This document shows positions 40,611 to 50,394 of a stretch of 64,000 nucleotides of DNA, piece by piece. This stretch comes from Furcasterigmium furcatum (taxonomy: Eukaryota; Ascomycota; Sordariomycetes; Glomerellales; Plectosphaerellaceae). The notes under the pieces are model-generated. The model had not been told where the DNA came from. It worked only from the letters and a program-made list of their open reading frames with translations, and made no database searches. A program made the translations under genes and the position numbers. Numbering within the stretch: the stretch's first letter is position 1; each line of letters begins with the position of its first letter. The stretch covers positions 620,001 through 684,000 of the forward strand of contig BCIA01000007.1 of the NCBI GenBank assembly GCA_001599815.1, read 5' to 3'.

Positions 40611-43600
40611 GGTAGGATTTGTTGCGTCTCCACGGGCGCTTTACAGGTGCATGGCCATGTGTCGTCCTCGAAAGAGCGTACCGGGTCGGACTGAGGAGAC
40701 GGTGGAGCTGAAGTGGCGTGTGATGTGGTGAGAATCGGACCGTGGGCTGGTTGGTGCAGGTTTGCTGGTGAGGTGAGGCGACGTGGATGCATGAGTTGAG
40801 CCCCAATACACTGGAGACGCGGAGGTTGGGTGGGTCGTGGTCTGCCGGTCCCCGCAGCTGGTGGCGGCTGACAGGCTCTTCACAAGAAGAGGCTCTCGCG
40901 AGTCATTGTCCGCCCAAAATGTTTCCCCATTCAGTTCTCTGCGGCACCTCCCGGCAGGCCGGCCTCGATCGAATGTGGACCGACAAGGCAGAAAATCCCT
41001 TCGAGAAGGAAAAGACGGACCTTCCACGGAGCCTCATGATTTTCTTCATTGCCACTCGGAGCCGAATGACTCTCCAACATGCCGAGGCTCGGGGTGAAGA
41101 GGAAGTGCCGCCCCGTCGAGAAGCATCGGGGAAAACCCATCGGAGAGCGGGAATCTCGCCTTGACGGCTTGTCCAGAAGCAATGAGCCCGGCGGACCCGG
41201 GATTTTGCGACTGCCGAGTCGAACTTGATGCATTGCGCATGGTAACATCGCGACGGCGGCACGGGAATCGCCGCGGTGGAACCAGATACTGCTTCATACT
41301 GAGCACGCACTTGGCACCGTAGCATTCTGCTCGTTGACGCGGGCAAGCTTGCGTATGCCCGTGGGGGGAATTGATCAATTGTTCAACTTCGACGTCTGAG
41401 ACACGCATGCGTTGATTCAGTCTTATCGCTACTGTGCGTGCTGGACGCCCGCGAGTCTCGGCGGCCGAAAGCGTCGGTCAAGGCCCGGAGAAGGGACGGC
41501 TTGGCTCCTTCGTCGATTTGCCAGGGGACCAATCACCGAGACGGGCCGAGAAGATCAACGAACCCGTCAATGGACGTCCGCGTTGCAGTGGCGCGCGATG
41601 GAAGGCGATCTACGATGCTAAGCAACATCGAGCAAGAGGCACGCACGTAAGTACGGGGTTTGACAGGACTTGTGGCCATTTGCCATCCTCCGGCCGCTGT
41701 AACCGTCATCATATGACATGTCTCAGAGGCCAATTGATCGCGCCAGAAGTCAGCGTCTGTCTGCCTCCCTGCCGAACATGCCCCAACATCGAATGCAGAC
41801 CCTCAGTGTTCGAGCCTCGACTAGCGAACGCCCTGTCAGGCCATTGCAAAGAGCGGTCTACTCATAAAACAAGCCCTGGCTCTGCTCTCTGCTTGCATCT
41901 CCACACCCCGGTCCTGCACCGATGCACCTGCATCTGATGCCGAGCCAGCAGGGGCCCTCACCAGCGTCGGGCGAGACGCTAACAGAAGAGCCGGCGATGG
42001 ACGGGGGGGTGTTGACCGCCTGACGTTTCCTGCCTCCCGGCGGGCCGGCTGAGGAGGCTTAGGCCTAGCGGAATCTGGCAAGCAAGGGAGCCTTGGAGAA
42101 GGATGTGTGTGAGAAAAGCAAGAGTGGTCTGAGGTGGCTCAACTGGCGAGCGGCCATCTGATCGGGGGATCTGAGGCCATAAGGCTTACATCTGACTGAC
42201 TGTTATCTTTAACCGTGAAGGGCCTGGATGTGTCTAGAAAGGAGTTCCATGTCATGATATGTACTTTTAGTCTCCCACCCACGTGGAGATTCGGTCGGAG
42301 GGTTGTGTTGCCGACCTCCCGCTCGCTCCAGCGCAGAGCTCCCCAGTCATCCGTCGCTCCCGGGCCTCAGAAACTACTACTACCTCCAGTTTCTCCTCGC
42401 CTCGACCAGACTGAAATGTCGGTGCCTGGACACCATTCCTTCAGAAGCAGCATATTTTCACATCCAAGGACACAGCCACGCGTCGTCTCGAAACCGCAGT
42501 TAGCCTGATCTTCACTAAAGAGCCCCTTTTCCTCCCGTCCTCACTACGAATCCAGGTACGCGTCCCTGAGGCCCCGGAACCCGAACATCGCGAGCCCGAA
42601 CCGAGTCTCGCATCACGACGCTGTGTCGAAACCGTCGGTGCTCTCGCCAGCAGATCGCGAGCAGTACGACGGCGGACTGCTGAGGGGCTGCCCCTAATTA
42701 GCACCCGCGCGCCCCCAATCCAACACCGGCACTTGTTCCAGTCCATCTTCCATCTCCGAAGTCTCCCATTGGCCGCCCCTATTCGAATCCATCCAACTTC
42801 CAGCGTCACCACCACCCCCCGAAGGCTCGCTGATCCCCGCCATCAGCTTGGACTCAGCCCCGTGCACCGCACCGCAGTGCGCCTTTCTCCTTCAAGAAGC
42901 TCGGCACCGGCGCCCCCCAATCACCCGATCAGCAGGGTCTCAGTGGGTTGCCACGCGACGGGGTCGGAAAGGTTGGTTCCTCAATTGGTCGAACCATTGG
43001 GTCTTCTGTTGCTTGGAGTTGGCTGGCTCCTCCAGTCAAGACAGCCCGTCAGGCCTTGAACGCGAGCAGCTCGGATTGCACGTATTTCACTCGACGTCTT
43101 CCAGAATCCCCGGGTCCGGTCCTCAAAGTGAGCTTGGCTCCCTCAAAAGCCCGTCATCACTTCTGTCTGTCGGGTCTCACGTAACACCCGCGGACGGTGT
43201 CGCTTTCTCACTCGTCTCACTCACCCCGTTATTACCTACTTTATCTCACTTACACCCCGTCTCTCTTTCCCTTCCTAGCCTGCCGGGACCGTTCCACCGT
43301 CCTTCTTCTCCTCCTCTCGCTTTTCGCTTCGCCCTACCCGTCCGACCTGGGCCCTCGGATCTCACAACTCCATCTTTCCGCCCAGGCGATATATTACTAC
43401 ACCCACAGCCTGAACTCCATCCCCTGCTCGTCCCCCTTGGCCTCGCCCAACAAACGAGGCCCCCTTCGACCCATTCTCAGCATCTCCCCCCTAAATCGTC
43501 CTGTACCCCGCAAAGGCCCCCGGAGCTCCCCTGCATCGCCAGACGGTCCGAATACGACGACACCTCCGCACCCGACCGGCTCTTGGCATTGGCATTGGCA

Positions 43601-43746
43601 CCGACACCTGCTGGGTTTCCTACATGAACACCTCCTCGGAATCGTACCCTTTCGTACCTTCTCGCGTTAATTCCATTCCCCCCTCCGTCCTTCGTCCCTA
43701 CACAAGGCGGGCGGTTACCTAGCTTGGCACCTAGGTAATCGCCATC
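40611..43746. other. 3.1-kb intergenic region, probably long 5' leader at its right end
   Basis: No supported gene. From about 42700 the plus strand becomes strongly C/T-rich, as in long 5' leaders of fungal mRNAs, up to the start at 43747. A 259-codon open frame at 42848-43627 is Pro/Ser/Leu low complexity and was not accepted. Confidence 0.55.
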
Positions 43747-45348
43747 ATGTTCGTTCACTCTGGAGCCAGCCTCCACGGCCACGAGTTCTCCAGCAGATCT
43801 CCAGCGAGCAACCAGATGCATGCCACGCAGAGATTCCGCTCTGCGCTGGCGACGCAGAGCCATTCACGGTCACCGACGCCCTCCTCCGAAAGAACGACCA
43901 CAACCACGAGCAGGAGGCTCTCGTTGCAGAGCAACGGGTCGACCCCCAGCAGGCCGGACACGCTCAAGAACCGGCCCGTCTCGGACTTCACCCCCCGCAA
44001 GGAACAGGTCGTACGATTCACCGAGCAGCCGAGCATCCTGTCCCTGGAGGACCTGACCAGCGAGGACGACACATTTTCCGACACCTTCAGCGACATTGCC
44101 AGCCTCGACGGCGCAGGCCAGCGGAAGAGACGGTCTAAGAGGACCCCAAAGCCCGCGACAAATTACCTGCTCGCATATCCCCCGCCAAGGTTACGGACCA
44201 AGCAGCGCCGATTCGTCCAGATCCGCCCTCGCTTATTACTACAACTACAACAGCTATCCGCTGACAAGCGGCCCAAGCCCATGCTGGATGTCCTTCCTTC
44301 GCGCGTCCTCACCGGCACGCACATCGTGCCCCGGCTCGCGAGGCGGTGCCCCGAGCTTTTCAAGCTGAGAGGCCATCTGGGCCTGGACGACCTGGTGGTG
44401 GCCAGGAGCGAGGACTTCGACTCGCCGGATGAGAACATCAACGTCAAAAACCTCGACAAGCGCGACCTGGTCGCCGTCATTTCGCCCGTCTCGGTGCGCC
44501 GCGAGAATGAAAACGAGTCCACGGATCGGGCGGAGATCGTCCTGACTGACGGCTCGCTATGGACTGCGAGCTCCTTCACTAATGGCTTCGAGTTCCACCA
44601 CGTGGACGCCCACGGCGTCACGAAGAAGGCCCGGTGGGTGAGGAAGTCGTGCAAGGAGCCTTCATCTGGCGACTACAAATTCACCTTCAGCATCATCGAT
44701 CCCTCGTCGCGCAGACATCCGGTCATGGCAACCCTGACGCCGACAAATCTCGAGATCCCGGACCAATACACGACTCCATCGCCGGCGTCAAACAGCCGCC
44801 GCGCTGCTGTCAGGCCATTCTCGCCGGAAATGCTGGACGATGCATCGCCGATTGAGAAGACGGTGCATCCCGTGGACGAGGCGACTCGCACGCTGATTGC
44901 GATCACGTCCATCTGGGTGTCTTTCCGCCATGGCCAGGGCTGGGGCGCGACACCCCGACCTGCTTCCACGCTCGTTCCGCCCCTGAACACGAGGGTATCG
45001 AGCGGTAGCATGGAGCGGCAACGAGCTAACACCTACCCCGTGTCGCCGGCCGACAGCAACACGACATCGCCGATATCTCCGTTCGCGTCGTCTAACGGGT
45101 CCTCCCTGTCCGTGGTCCCCAGGAGAGCGCTCTCCACCGGCGCGGCCTACATGCAGCGACGACAAGCACGGCTCGGCCACGACTCCCCGCCCATGGTCGC
45201 GTCGCTCGCCGAGTCGGACGAGGGCACGGACGACTCCAAGACGCCGTCCGCCGCCGACGCCCAGGGCAAGAAGCCCGGGATCTACCGGCGGATTCGCAAC
45301 TGGGGGCACCGGCTCTCGACGAACGCGAAGAAGCGCGGCGAGGAGTAG
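43747..45348 (+). CDS. Conserved fungal protein of unknown function, Ser/Pro-rich
   Basis: Single exon, 533 residues. The first 110 residues are Ser/Thr/Arg-rich and likely disordered (RSPTPSSERTTTTTSRR). An ordered core begins at about 125 with KPATNYLLAYPPPRLRTKQRRFVQIRPRLLLQLQQLS, then KPMLDVLPSRVLTGTHIVPRLARRCPELFKLRGHLG and VEDLV-like stretches, and a beta-rich region (AEIVLTDGSLWTASSFTNGFEFHHVD; KFTFSIIDPSSRRHPVMATLTPTNLEIPDQY) to about 350. A predicted helix TRTLIAITSIWVSFRHGQGW follows. The tail is disordered with many Ser-Pro sites and ends in a basic patch (KPGIYRRIRNWGHRLSTNAKKR). The core pattern is one I recognise from ascomycete proteins annotated only as hypothetical. No enzymatic motif is visible. 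Phosphorylation-rich signalling or scaffold function is possible but unproven. Confidence 0.82.
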   Translation: MFVHSGASLHGHEFSSRSPASNQMHATQRFRSALATQSHSRSPTPSSERTTTTTSRRLSLQSNGSTPSRPDTLKNRPVSDFTPRKEQVVRFTEQPSILSLEDLTSEDDTFSDTFSDIASLDGAGQRKRRSKRTPKPATNYLLAYPPPRLRTKQRRFVQIRPRLLLQLQQLSADKRPKPMLDVLPSRVLTGTHIVPRLARRCPELFKLRGHLGLDDLVVARSEDFDSPDENINVKNLDKRDLVAVISPVSVRRENENESTDRAEIVLTDGSLWTASSFTNGFEFHHVDAHGVTKKARWVRKSCKEPSSGDYKFTFSIIDPSSRRHPVMATLTPTNLEIPDQYTTPSPASNSRRAAVRPFSPEMLDDASPIEKTVHPVDEATRTLIAITSIWVSFRHGQGWGATPRPASTLVPPLNTRVSSGSMERQRANTYPVSPADSNTTSPISPFASSNGSSLSVVPRRALSTGAAYMQRRQARLGHDSPPMVASLAESDEGTDDSKTPSAADAQGKKPGIYRRIRNWGHRLSTNAKKRGEE

Positions 45349-46583
45349 AGACGGCAGCGCCGCCGGAAGCGGAGGCGATGATCCCACGACATACACATCT
45401 TCCCAGCGGGACGGGGACGAGGCAGGCGCATGAAAAGGGCAACCGGCGTTTTTATTGTATTCAACGGACATATACCAAGCAGGAAGCTCACGAAACCCGG
45501 AGAGCAAGTTCATTTGTATCGCTACCAAACATAGACGAGGACAGACCGGAGGGACCGCATGGCTCCCCAGTCTGAGCCGCGAGCGCACTGCGCCGCGAAG
45601 AGAATCATTGATACCCCTACTACGTACTTGAAAATCTGGCTGCTGTGCTATGTGTCGGACTTCCCCCATCATGACGTGACCCGATGCCGTTTGCGCCATG
45701 GAGACAAAGGGCAATTGGGGAAGCTCGAGTCATCTTCACACCTCCTCAGGAACTTGCAGGCACCATCTCGGGCCGGATGCTAGGCTAGGTGCTAGGCTAG
45801 CTTGCCGCTTACTCCGACTCCCGTTCGTGCCGGGCGACCCGGGCGACAACTCGTGTTGCTGCTCACCGAGACTTTTCGGTGAACTCGGTGACCGCTCGGT
45901 GAGCATTGACCGTTTGCCCCATCAACACCACGGGTACGTTCACCACCGTCACGACGAAGGGGAGTGGCGTTAGGAAACTAAACCTTACTTTATCATTTTC
46001 CCCAGGTACTGCTATTTTTTATTCGTCTGCTTCGTTGATGCCTTGTGCGCCGCCTCCAGGGCTCAAGAAGCAGCCTCCCAGCCACAATGGCGACCAAACC
46101 CCCTTTCCAAGTCCCCTCAAGCCATTGCATAATGCCCCCGAAAAGGATCTCTCGAGCCGATGACGCTTCATTGTTTACAAGCCCGTTTCAACGTCAGGAT
46201 TGACCAGTCAGGAAGCAGAGAATGGCGATGACCCCCGCCATTTACACCCTGATGGACATACTTTTCCCGTGGCCGACACCCTGCCCGAACCTTGATGGCG
46301 TCTCGCCTTCCACTTACACGGAGAATAGGGGAGGAAGTCACCACCGATATCGATGGATGGAGTAGGTACCTACCTGTCTAGGGCTTTCCCTTCGTGCCAG
46401 ATTGCAGGAATGGCGCAGGCCGTGGAACTTTTCTGGCCACAGACCTTTTATTCGTTTCTCGAGAGAAACAAAACCTCCTCACCCTCTTCTCCTTTTCATC
46501 CTCGAGCCCATCTCGACAAGTCGTCTCTTCTTGACATCAAACGCACTCTCGCATCTGTGACAAGTTCACGTGAAGCAGACAAG
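45349..46583. other. Intergenic region upstream of the CobW gene
   Basis: No gene. Contains the TCGGTGA cluster listed at 45863-45902 and, at about 45778-45802, two tandem copies of TGCTAGGCTAG. Confidence 0.55.
45863..45902. promoter_or_regulatory. Four TCGGTGA heptamers within 40 bp
   Basis: TCGGTGA occurs at 45876, 45885 and 45896, and its complement TCACCGA at 45863. The spacing is 9-13 bases. It lies about 680 bases before the CobW-type start codon. Such clustering suggests a multimeric factor site, but no known factor is assigned. Confidence 0.4.
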
Positions 46584-48469
46584 ATGCCGCGCTCGATTTC
46601 CACTGCTGGATCGACTTCCCCCGTCGATTCGAGTTCCCCTGTCGACTCAACTTCCACTGCTGACTCGACTTGCACTGTCGACCCGACTCCCACTGCCAAG
46701 CACCGCGTGGCCAACGGGCACGTCCTCCCTGATAAAGTCCTTCCCGTGACGCTGCTGTCCGGCTTCTTGGTGCGTATTCAGACCCGTGTCCAAACGCAGA
46801 ACTGACCGTTCGTAGGGCAGCGGAAAGACGACTCTGCTCCAGCACATCCTCAGCAGTGACCATGGCCTGCGCATCGCAGTCATCGTCAACGACATCGGCG
46901 CGTACGTTCTGTTGCCGTGAAACTGAGGCGATGAACCTCGACAAGCTGACAATGGTGTAGCATCAATGTTGATGCCTCCCTCATCAAGCATCGGGTGACA
47001 AAGACCGAAGAAAAAGTCGTCGCCCTCCAGAACGGCTGCATCTGCTGTACCCTCCGCGGCGATCTCCTCGAGGAAATCGTCAACCTCGCCGAGAACCACG
47101 ACTTCGACTACATCGTCATTGAGAGCAGCGGCATCAGTGAGCCGGAGCAGGTCGCCGAGACCTTCGACAACCAGCTCGCCGATCAGATGCGCGCGGTCCT
47201 ACAGGAGGCCGAGGGCCTTGATGAGACAACGGTGAAGACCCTCGAACGAATGTAGGTGACCGCGACACCTCTCTTAGCCACCATCATGCTAAGTCTTTAG
47301 TGCTTCTGTGGGCGGCATCGAGAAATTCGCCAAGCTCGACACCTGCGTTACCGTCATTGATGCTTTCACCATCTTCAATGACTTCCACACTGACCAGCTC
47401 CTTTCCTTCCGTCGTGAGGACGTGACCCCCGAAGATGAGCGAACTGTATCCGACCTCATGGTCGATCAGATCGAGTTCGCCGATGTCATCATTCTGAACA
47501 AGGTCAAGATGGTGCGGCATCCCTCTCCTCTAACCGAGAGCCAACCAACGCTAACTGCCATCATAGGTGTCGGCGCAGGACCGCCGCCGCATCCTCGAGC
47601 TTATCAAGCAGCTGAACCACCGTGCGAAGGTCATCCAGACCAACTACGCCCAGATCAATGTCAACGCGATCGTCAACACGGGCCTCTTCAACCTTGAGCA
47701 GGCCAAGACCGGCTACGGCTGGCTCCAGGACCTACATGACATGACTATGCGTGAGGTCAACGGCAAGATGAAGCCTACTCCCAAGCCCGAGACCGAGGAG
47801 TACAACGTCCGCAACTTCGTCTACACCCGTGCCAGGCCTTTCCACCCCCGTCGTCTCTGGGCTCTGGTCTATGACAAGTTTATCCTCCAGTTGGAACATG
47901 CCGATGAGGACGAGGACGAGGATGAGGACATGGAGGATCAGGAGGATGTTGATGGCGACGTGGACATGAATGAAGATCCCCTCGACATGCCCGAAAACGA
48001 AGTCATCCTCGCCAACAAGAGGGCATCGGCCCTCTTCAGCCGCCTCTTCCGCTCCAAGGGTGAATTCTTTATGGCCACTCGGCCTGACCGGGCAGGCGAA
48101 TGGTCGCAGGCTGGTGCCATGCTGACTATGACTGGTGGTCGCCCCTGGTTCTGCACTCTCCCGCCCGAGGAGTACCAGACCGGTGACGCCACGGTCGACG
48201 CCATGGTTCAGAACGACCTCCAGAAAGGGGGCGAGTGGGGCGATCGTCGACAGGAGCTGGTCTTTATCGGCGAGAACCTCGATATTCCTGGACTCGAGAG
48301 GGTCCTAGACGCGTGCCTCCTGACTGACGAGGAGTTCCAGAGCTGGGCGACCGTGATGCGCAACACGGATCTAAGCAAGGAGGAGAGGCACGATGCCCTG
48401 CAGGATCTGTTCGATGACGGATTCCCCGACTGGCCTGAGGACGATGATCATGAAGGGCATGACCATTGA
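46584..48469 (+). CDS. CobW/COG0523-family metallochaperone GTPase (ZNG1-type)
   Basis: Exons 46584-46769, 46816-46901, 46961-47251, 47301-47511 and 47567-48469 give 558 residues. G3E-family P-loop GTPase: LLSGFLGSGKTTLL (Walker A near 58-71, formed across the first splice junction), VIVNDIGA, the metal-binding NGCICCTLRGDL motif near 113-124 (CxCC), VIESSGISEP and ILNKVKM (NKxD-like). The C-terminal CobW_C domain (about 310-540) is interrupted by an acidic run of Asp/Glu near 335-360 and ends in EGHDH. Eukaryotic members deliver zinc to methionine aminopeptidase 1. The N-terminus is Ser/Thr/Pro-rich with repeated (S/T)-x-x-x-D-S units and may bind the client. Upstream in-frame Met codons exist from 46353 but give poor sequence. 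Confidence 0.93.
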
Positions 48470-49148
48470 GCTCGGATGTTGGGCCAGTGACCTCTGTGGA
48501 AAGTGTAAAACCAAGGTCGTGAGGGAATGGGGACATGTCGGACACAGCCAGTGAATTCATGACGGATGAGTGATCTCTGTCTGAAGATTAGTGTTTGGTA
48601 GTTTTCAGGGTCAAATCAGTGTTAGTTCCGTTTGCTAACATATCTGTTGGAGCCAGTCGAACACAGGGCCGCCGATGGGGACTAAACACTCTCATTCCCC
48701 TTCAGTGCTTCTTGCTTTTGATCCTCAGGCAAGGACCCTTCACTCGGCGGTACAGTCACCCAGCCGATGCCAATATATCCCCGCCGAGGCAAAACGAGGG
48801 GAAACAAGGCGCGGAACCGGGGTGCAGCATGCAGTTGCCCAAGTATTTCCACCCCATTGGTGGGACTGCATCACCAAGTCAGAATCAGGAAAGGGGGTCA
48901 CGAAAGTGCCGGCCCAGCCCATTGGCGCGCATGAAGCCATCAAAGTCCCACGGATGTCTCCTCCGCGCCCCTTCACGGCTCAAAACAGGAGGTGAGGCGA
49001 AGGGCGATGTTCCCATGTGTTCTCGACAATCTTCCACGACTAGGAGACTATCAAAGACGCCGCGACGGCGAGGAACGCACCAATGGACCGTGTCGATGGT
49101 AATTAACTGCCGTCAATGCTAATTAACTACCCGCCGATCCTTCGGGGT

Positions 49149-49161
49149 CGGGATATTCCCG
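49149..49161. promoter_or_regulatory. CGG-N7-CCG inverted triplet, likely Zn2Cys6 site
   Basis: CGGGATATTCCCG lies 158 bases before the pectate lyase start codon; its outer triplets form CGG-N7-CCG with arms CGGGA/TCCCG. Inverted CGG triplets are the classical binding pattern of Zn2Cys6 regulators, one of which is encoded next to this gene. Confidence 0.5.
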
Positions 49162-49218
49162 TCGGGCGAGTAAGACCGAAGGTGCGAGGCGTATTCTGGC
49201 AGTGAGTGTCTGTTTACC

Positions 49219-49224
49219 TATAAA
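49219..49224 (+). promoter_or_regulatory. TATA box of the pectate lyase gene
   Basis: TATAAA sits 95 bases before the start codon and 58 bases after the CGG-N7-CCG element, a normal layout for an inducible fungal promoter. Confidence 0.5.
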
Positions 49225-49318
49225 GTCGTATGGATCTTCGCCCAGACAAATACCAAGAGAGCGATCACCCGTCTTGTCCTAGCTGATCAACAGCAACTCA
49301 GCAATTCAAGCTTTCGCC

Positions 49319-50253
49319 ATGCTCGCCAACATCGGAACCCTCGCTCTCGCGCTCCTCGGCGCCGCACCCACGGCCCGGGCCTGCCTGGGATGGACCGGCG
49401 GCCTGCCCACGCCCACGGACACCAGGCGGATCTCTGCCCCCATCTACGTCAGGGCCGGCGAGGTGTACGACGGCCACTGGGTCAAGTATGACCGGAACCC
49501 TACCACCTGCAGGGAAGACGTGGAAGGAGGTGAGTTCAGTTGCTTCATCCTGGCCTTTCCACCTCTCATGGACAACCCCTCCTTGTTGCTGTTCGAGGCT
49601 AACGATGAGTGATCAGGCGAGAAGGACACCGCCTTCGTCGTCGAGAGGGGCGGCACCCTCCGCAACGTCATCATCGGGAAGACGGCCGGCGAGGGCGTCT
49701 ACTGCAAGGGCGGTGGCTGCAACCTCGAGTTCGTCTGGTTCGAGGACGTCTGCGAGGACGCCATCTCCATCGTGCGTGGCATACGAACTCCATTTGGGAC
49801 CAGTACTAACCAGAGCGCAGAAGGACGACAGGCCCGGCGACGTGACCTGGATCGTGGGCGGAGGAGCCTTCAAGGCCTCGGACAAGATCATCCAGCACAA
49901 CGGCTGCGGCCGGGTCAACGTCCGTTCCCCCCTCCATCATGCGGTGATGGGCCGAGCTGACGGAGCCAGATCATCAACTTCTACGCCGAAGACTACGGCA
50001 AGGTCTACCGCTCGTGCGGAACCGTACGTTCATCTTCCTATGCGCTGTGGTTCGGAGGAATGCTGACGCCCTGCAGTGCGGGAAGTGCGCCCGCGAGGTC
50101 TACGTCGAGGGCGTCACGGCCCGCAAGGGAGGCGAGGTCGTCGGCATCACCAAGTCGAACGGCGACCGGGCCACCCTCGTCAACGTCTGCACCGACGCCA
50201 AGACCCCCTGCCAGAACTACAGCGGCCCTGGGCAGAAGGATGGAGCTTGTTAG
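49319..50253 (+). CDS. Secreted pectate lyase, family PL3
   Basis: Cleaves de-esterified pectin by beta-elimination in the plant cell wall. Exons 49319-49529, 49617-49771, 49821-49919, 49970-50023 and 50077-50253 give 231 residues, typical for PL3. A signal peptide (MLANIGTLALALLGAAPTARA) is followed by the right-handed beta-helix pattern: FVVERGGTLRNVIIG, GVYCKGGGCNLEFVWFEDVCEDAISI, VGGGAFKASDKIIQHNGCG, IINFYAEDYGKVYRSCGTCGKC, VEGVTARKGGEVVGITKSNGD and a closing DAKTPCQNYSG. Eight or more conserved Cys fit the disulfides of this family. The presence of this enzyme points to a plant-associated or litter-degrading fungus. It ends tail to tail with a Zn2Cys6 regulator, 141 bases apart. Confidence 0.93.
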
Positions 50254-50394
50254 GTGGTGGCCTGCGCCAGAGCCGGGTGGACGAGGGGAGTGGTCGCAGA
50301 CTCCTTCAGCGGAAGAAGAAGCCTGCAAGGCTTCAGGCAGGAACCCCCGCCGCTCACCTTGTTTTGATAATGTCTTCGAATTTAACACAGGGCG

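Larger units (their letters stand above)
48470..49318. other. Promoter region of the pectate lyase gene
   Basis: No gene. Near 49100-49130 the motif TAATTAACT occurs twice 19 bases apart; the CGG-N7-CCG and TATA sites are listed separately. Confidence 0.5.

Noticed and set aside
42848..43627. 259-codon plus-strand open frame before the gene at 43747
   Set aside because: Pro/Ser/Leu-rich low complexity in a C/T-rich stretch; better explained as 5' leader.
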